The notes beneath the pieces were generated by a model. That model ran no database searches. It was not told the DNA's origin and worked only from the letters and a program-made list of their open reading frames with translations. A program made the translations under genes and the position numbers. Shown piece by piece: positions 58,961 through 64,000 of a DNA stretch of 64,000 nucleotides. The DNA is from Ephydatia muelleri. Lineage: Eukaryota; Porifera; Demospongiae; Spongillida; Spongillidae. The DNA is taken from contig JABACO010000013.1 of assembly GCA_013339895.1 (NCBI GenBank), positions 3,185,305 through 3,249,304 on the forward strand, written 5' to 3'. Every line of letters starts with the position of its first letter. Positions within the stretch are counted from its first letter, which is position 1.

Positions 58961-60341
58961 TGTATACGTATGACTTAAGAGCGGTTGCAGGGCCTTTCCC
59001 TACTTTGTATCGAGTCTGACTTAGCCAGAACCGTTAACTATGACTCGGTGATAAGTTTGTTTGCTTCGAGAAAGGATCGAAAAGCACCTTTGTATAATAT
59101 TTATTCCATGCATCAATTATGCACAAATACGTTTTTGAACACACTACCGGTATATAATAACACGAAATGGCATGAATTAGCTATCAGTCCATATGTATGC
59201 GAGTTAGATGGTGATGAGTCAGGTTTTATGGGGCCTATGGGGACCCAAACGCTCTGTTACCCTGGGCTTCACTACGGCTCTCACCGGTCCTGCCACCCCT
59301 TGATGTTGGAGGAAACATGAAGGAAGAAAAGAGAATGCAAACAAACTGGCTGTCTAGCCGATGTGTACAATTAAACTCAACCATGCCAAACCACCTGTTA
59401 AATTGCATGCAGATTGCTGTAGTTCATTTTATACTATGCAGAAGTCTCACCGCAAGAACTATGTCTACCCAAGTCCCCTTTTCGGCCCAAAAAATGTACA
59501 GCAGGCACTTAGGCTGTACAGTGGATAGGTAGATAGGGGAAAAAAAAGAAAAAGAAAAGCACTATAGTCTATCAACCCGTTTGGTAGAACCCAGTAATAT
59601 AAGGAGTTGCGTTGTCAGTGCGTTTCAGTGGACAGGCAAAGTCTCTTGGATTCCGGCGATCAAAATTACGTCATTATGAACTTATGACATCCAGTTGACA
59701 TTCTTGTTTTGGACTGGGAGCATGGAAGCCTTGGACTTGACTATCACTTTTACTCAAAGCGGATGTGACAGCTGGGTTCAGCGGCAGCAAATTAAAGGCA
59801 GCTGCATGAGGCATACGACAACATGCACTGAACCAGCGAACCTGAGCATTCCGAATTAGGATGGTCTTGAGTATCATTTTCTGTTGAATCTTATGGAGCT
59901 TGGGGGCAAAGAAGGCCAACAGCGTCTTGCTTCACGTCTTGCTGTCCAAATGTTCATCAAGCATAGTCCCCTTGGATTCCAAGGGTCGGCTGAACCTCGC
60001 TCTGGATCGAGCAAATGCTAGAGCAGTCATGTTAAAATCATTCAATGCTGTAGATTTCTTAGCTTGATGTAGTAATCGTTGCATGTGAACGATGTCTATA
60101 CGTACATAATTTAAAGTACATTTTATTTGCGTAATTTAATTTCTATTAAAAAGAAAAAAAAGAACAAATCAGGAGGCCATGTCGGTTGGACGGAAGATAG
60201 CTTACTTACATACTTTCAATACGGATATAATACATACATATTCTAATCGTCGATTAAATCACGTGACATTTGCAATTAATTATACTTAATATATTATTTC
60301 GGTCATAGCGAAGGCAACAGCTGTGTGTACCAGCTAAAGCA

Positions 60342-63217
60342 ATGAATAAATCGCGAAAAACAGCCAAACCTGTCGCACCGTCGCAATCCAGCTACGACGA
60401 GTTAAAGCTGAAATATATGACAGTTGACAGAAATTATGAGACGATTAAGCAACTTGCCAGGAAAGGTGAGAGCGCATTGGAAGGCAATGTTACGCATGAG
60501 TGACTGACGAGGCCATGTGGCAATGTGTGGGGTGCTCGATGCAGTAGTGATGGACCGTCGTCGTGACAAAGGGCTGCGTGCAGGTTGAAGCCTTACGCGC
60601 TTCAGCTCCTGAAGGCACGCAGAGCCTGGAAAAGTAAGGAATGGAGTAAAAGGAAAAAAAATCGGTCCGATAGTTTCCTTTCGTGTGGGATGGCGCGCGT
60701 GGATTGTACTGACGCATCGCGACCCCTCGCGTATCTTCTTGTAGCGCGCTTGCGTATTCCGTAGCATACTTTCTGAGTTTTATCTGTTGTCGCGCTGCTC
60801 CGTAGTGTTAAGCGAATACGACGGGCTGAACAAAAGGTATGCGGATGAATGCAGCAAGGTATGGTGGAAGAGGCGGGATCATGTATAATGGGAGCTATAG
60901 TGCATGTGTGTGTTCAAGTGGTGGTGGTGGTGGTGGGGGAGGGGGTGATGTATGTGTGTTGTGTGTAGAGTGCACAAATGATATTTCCATAGGATATTCA
61001 TTGTTTTGTGGTAATACCTCAGTATTTGCCTGTTCACCATGTGTCACATTGATGCCCTGGGAGATACTGTGGGTGGATTTTGAGTGTAGCAGGGATGGTG
61101 GTGGTGCACATGAGGGTGATGGTGTGAGGGGTGATGGTGTGAGGTGTGAGGGGTGATGGTGTGAGGGGTGAGGGGTGATGGTGTTAGGGTGATGGCGTGA
61201 GGGGTGATGGTGTGAGGGGTGATGGTGTGATTGGGTGATGGTGTAGGGTGATGGCGTGAGGGGTGATGGTGTAAGGGGTGATGGCTCATAGACGTGGTAG
61301 TTATACTGCAGAAAGTGATTGTTTTAGCATTTTAAAACAGTTTTTTTGGGCAAGTTCTGATGGTGATAATTATTTTACTGTTGACATACTTAATGACTGG
61401 GAATGTGCTGTGTGTATGTGTGTGTATGTGTGTGGTTTGTGTATATATGTGTATGTGTATGTGTGTATATGTGTGTGTGTATGTGTGTGTGTGTATGTGT
61501 GTGTATATGTGTGTGTATGTGTGCGTGTATGTGGTGTGTGAATGTATGTGTGTATGTGTGTGTGTATGTGTGTGTGTATGTGTGTATATGTATGTGTATG
61601 TGCGTATGTGTGCTTTGTACATGTGCAGTGCAGGATTGCATTATGAGGATATGTTTTTTTTTTGGATGATTGACGTGGTGGTATGTTTTCAAAACAATAT
61701 GTCCACAATACTACAGCACCAGCAGGAGAAAACAGCCCATGAATACACACAGGAGAAGCTGACATTGACGCATAAGGAATTGGAGAAGCTGAAAGATGGT
61801 GAGCAAACAGAACGTCTGCCACCCACACATCTCCCCATCTTAGTAACGAGAATGAACCTTAATGGCAGATGGATTGGGTCGGATTACATGTGGATAATAA
61901 ATGCCATGTTGCTGACATATGCCTGAGTGTATGTGTGTGGTTTGTGTTTTATCTTCGAGTTGACGTTTGAGCAAAGCAGCACAACGTGTAGAAATTATTT
62001 ACGAGTGTAATGCCACACGTGTGGAATATGTTGATTACTGCAAACATCTTTCCGGACGAATCAATTCGCTGAGGTGTAAGCTGGCACTGAACTAGTGCTT
62101 GGCAGTTAGTACAGCAACCTCATGAGGATGTGTCCGTTTACAGTAATCCCAAGTGTGGATGGTACCAGTACTTTCATTCATGCATGCCATTTAGCATATT
62201 CCCCTGAGACATGCATGCTCTAATGGTCTCTACACCATTCGATTTCTTTTCTCACCCACTCCTCCCTCCTGTGTCCCTCACTCTGCCCCCTTACCACCTT
62301 CCTCTTACTCCTCTGCGCTGTGACAGAGGTCTAGTCCCATTGGTCATCCTCTTTCCCCCCTCACACCATCACCCTACTTCCCTCCACCCTCATCACCTCT
62401 CCTCCTCTACCTGTATGTCCCTCCACCATCACCTACTTCACCACCATCACTTCCGACTCCTCCACAATCACTTCTTTCTCATCCACCATCACTTTCTCCT
62501 CCACCATCACTTTCTCCTCCACCATCACTTTCTCCTCCACCATCACCTCACCCTTTCCCAACTGCTTTGATCACAAAGTGTATTTGGGGTGCGTGCTAAA
62601 ATGGTGATGTCTCAATTGGACTCTTATGAAGTTGATCAACCAGCAGAAAAGCCTTCTGTTTTGATAAGGACAATCATCATAAATGTACATAATTTTCCAA
62701 TAGTAGAATCTGAGATTGAATACTGCAGGCCCTCAAATGAACTGGTCATGTAGGTGTGCAGCCATGTTACGTGGGCCCGGTGTAAGCTACTGCATCAATG
62801 TCAGAAACATTAATTGGTCATTGAAGAGGAGGGGAGGAGAGTGAGAGTGTGTGGTAACACTGAAGTGCATATTGGACACACTCAGAACTCTTGTGGTAGC
62901 ACAGTACCATCTGGTCAAGAAATAAAGAGCCATGCCCCTTCCCCCTGCGCGGGTCATTGTAATCGTGTGTGTGAGTGTGACGGCATGTTTACATGGTGCC
63001 AATTGTGCAAACGCAGCGTGTGTGTCCATATCCTCTCCTCCGCGTTTTGAGTGTGTCGTGTGCAGTCCTTTCACACATTCCTCGTCCACACCCGCCCACT
63101 TCCTACTCAAATTCCATTAATGTCTCATGTTATGAAGAGCAGTTAGTACAATTGCAGTTGTGTGGGATATGCACACAGACACACACACACACACACACAG
63201 ACACACACACACACACA

Positions 63218-63265
<48 letters not shown>

Positions 63266-63955
63266 TGCTGTACTGTACATGTGCATGCACTAGAGATTGG
63301 TTACTGGTGAGTGCACACTGTTGCCCACTTTATATACTTTTGGGTTGCACAGTCCATTTTTGGGGGAGATGGATGAGAGATGGGGATGAGAGATGGGTGA
63401 GGGAGATGGGGATGAGAGATGGGTGAGGGAGATGGGGATGAGAGATGGGTGAGGGAGATGGGGATGAGAGATGGGGATGAGAGATGGGTGAGGGAGATGG
63501 GGATGAGAGATGGGTGAGGGAGATGGGGATGAGAGATGGGGATGAGAGATGGGGATGAGAGATGGGGATGAGAGATGGGGATGAGGGATGGGGATGAGAG
63601 ATGGGGATGAGAGATGGGTGAGGGAGATGGGGATGAGAGATTGGGATGAGAGATGGGTGAGGGAGATGGGGATGAGAGATGGGTGAGGGAGATGGGGATG
63701 AAAGATGGGGATGAAAGATGGGGATGAGAGATGGGGATGAGAGATGGGTGAGGGAGATGGGGATGAGAGATGTTGACTAAATGATGCTACTTACATTCAA
63801 TCTATTCTCCCTCTTACCATCCTCTCCCCCCTCCCCCCTTTCCTTCTTCTCTTCAAATAGCCTCTTCTCGTGCTTTTGATGAATTTGGAAAAATCTCTGA
63901 GCAGCTGGAGCAAGAAACAGCTCTCAGAGAGAGAGCAGAAACCATGGCAACAGAG
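60342..63955 (+). CDS. Second shootin-like paralogue, first four exons (continues beyond the window)
   Basis: Exons 60342-60465, 60806-60858, 61717-61798 and 63861-63955 splice in frame with phases 1, 0, 1, 0, the same as exons 1-4 of the gene at 39693. The 53-nt second exon has identical length in both. The proteins align directly: YDELKLKYMTVDRNYETIKQ versus [20 protein letters not shown], then VLSEYDGLNKRYADECSK versus [18 protein letters not shown], then H-x2-E+-x-AHEY/F...KL. The product so far is coiled coil. No stop is reached; the last donor GTATAG at 63956 leads out of the window. This is a tandem duplicate about 4.7 kb downstream of the first copy. Whether it keeps the polyproline and WH2-like parts is not visible. 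Confidence 0.85.
61075..61290. repeat. gtgaggggtgatg minisatellite
   Basis: Roughly 15-bp units (ggtgatggtgtgagg) with frequent indels fill part of the intron after exon 2 of the second shootin-like gene. A TG/TA-rich microsatellite follows at about 61405-61625. Confidence 0.85.
62430..62555. repeat. Triplet-based repeat (ccaccatcactttctcct)
   Basis: An 18-bp unit repeats about six times, preceded by a looser pyrimidine-rich lead-in. It is intronic in the second shootin-like gene. Confidence 0.8.
63176..63262. repeat. (CA)n microsatellite
   Basis: A CA tract of about 85 bp with single interruptions (gac, tca), intronic in the second shootin-like gene. Confidence 0.95.
63367..63772. repeat. 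gagatgggatgaga / gggtgagggagatg compound minisatellite
   Basis: Two related units, gatggggatgaga (13 bp) and gatgggtgagggagatgggg-type (about 25 bp), alternate in varying order for 400 bp. The array ends about 90 bp before the acceptor of exon 4 of the second shootin-like gene. Confidence 0.9.
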
Positions 63956-64000
63956 GTATAGATTGCTTTGGTGTGCACTTGTAAGGGATTAAGAAGCCAT

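Larger units (their letters stand above)
55646..60341. other. Intergenic region between the two shootin-like paralogues
   Basis: This 4.7-kb stretch is AT-rich on average. It contains a decayed retroelement piece (56470-56692, -), an orphan open frame (56823-57116, +), a perfect hairpin (57922-57953), a C tract (58314-58325) and a cluster of 'cttcactc' inverted repeats (58860-58960). No intact gene was recognised. Confidence 0.6.

Overview
This is an intron-rich animal nuclear genome window. Long introns carry (TG)n/(CA)n microsatellites, many 20-40 bp minisatellites and homopolymer G/C tracts up to 49 bp. CpG looks depleted across most of the window but common in promoters and in the short-gene coding regions, which suggests a CpG-methylated genome. 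The gene set (PARP14-like, CFAP58, ENO4, Nanos, shootin-like) and the protein divergence point to an early-branching metazoan. A sponge (demosponge) is my best guess, at moderate confidence and from protein similarity recalled from memory only.

Layout. 1-5.3 kb: no gene recognised; a minisatellite and a small inverted-repeat insertion. 5.3-17.4 kb (+): a complete PARP14-like mono-ADP-ribosyltransferase (14 exons, about 2,170 aa) with an N-terminal array of RRM-like units on phase-1 exons, KH-like repeats, three macro domains, WWE and ART. 18.6-19.9 kb (-): a two-exon WSCD-type sulfotransferase. 20.15-26.26 kb (-): CFAP58, about 22 exons, a ciliary coiled-coil protein. 26.39-38.26 kb (+): ENO4, a sperm/flagellar enolase-like protein (10 exons with two multi-kb, satellite-filled introns). 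38.4-39.2 kb (+): a single-exon Nanos with the double CCHC finger and a NOT1-interacting-like motif. 39.69-55.65 kb (+): a 26-exon shootin-like coiled-coil / polyproline / WH2-like-repeat protein whose splice phases close exactly to 1,141 aa. 55.65-60.34 kb: intergenic, with a decayed retroelement fragment and hairpins. 60.34 kb to the end (+): the first four exons of a second, paralogous shootin-like gene that runs off the window.

How the genes fit together. CFAP58 and ENO4 are divergently arranged with only 129 bp between start codons. That gap holds an RFX X-box and a CACGTG palindrome, as expected of a shared ciliary promoter. CFAP58, ENO4, NANOS1 and SHTN1 are, from memory, all on human chromosome 10q25-q26, with ENO4 and SHTN1 neighbours, so the 20-64 kb part looks like a very old conserved linkage block. 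Exon coordinates come from reading GT/AG sites and checking that phases add up; no transcript was available. The least certain parts are the ENO4 exon 2-4 boundaries, the first exon of the PARP gene and the Nanos start codon.
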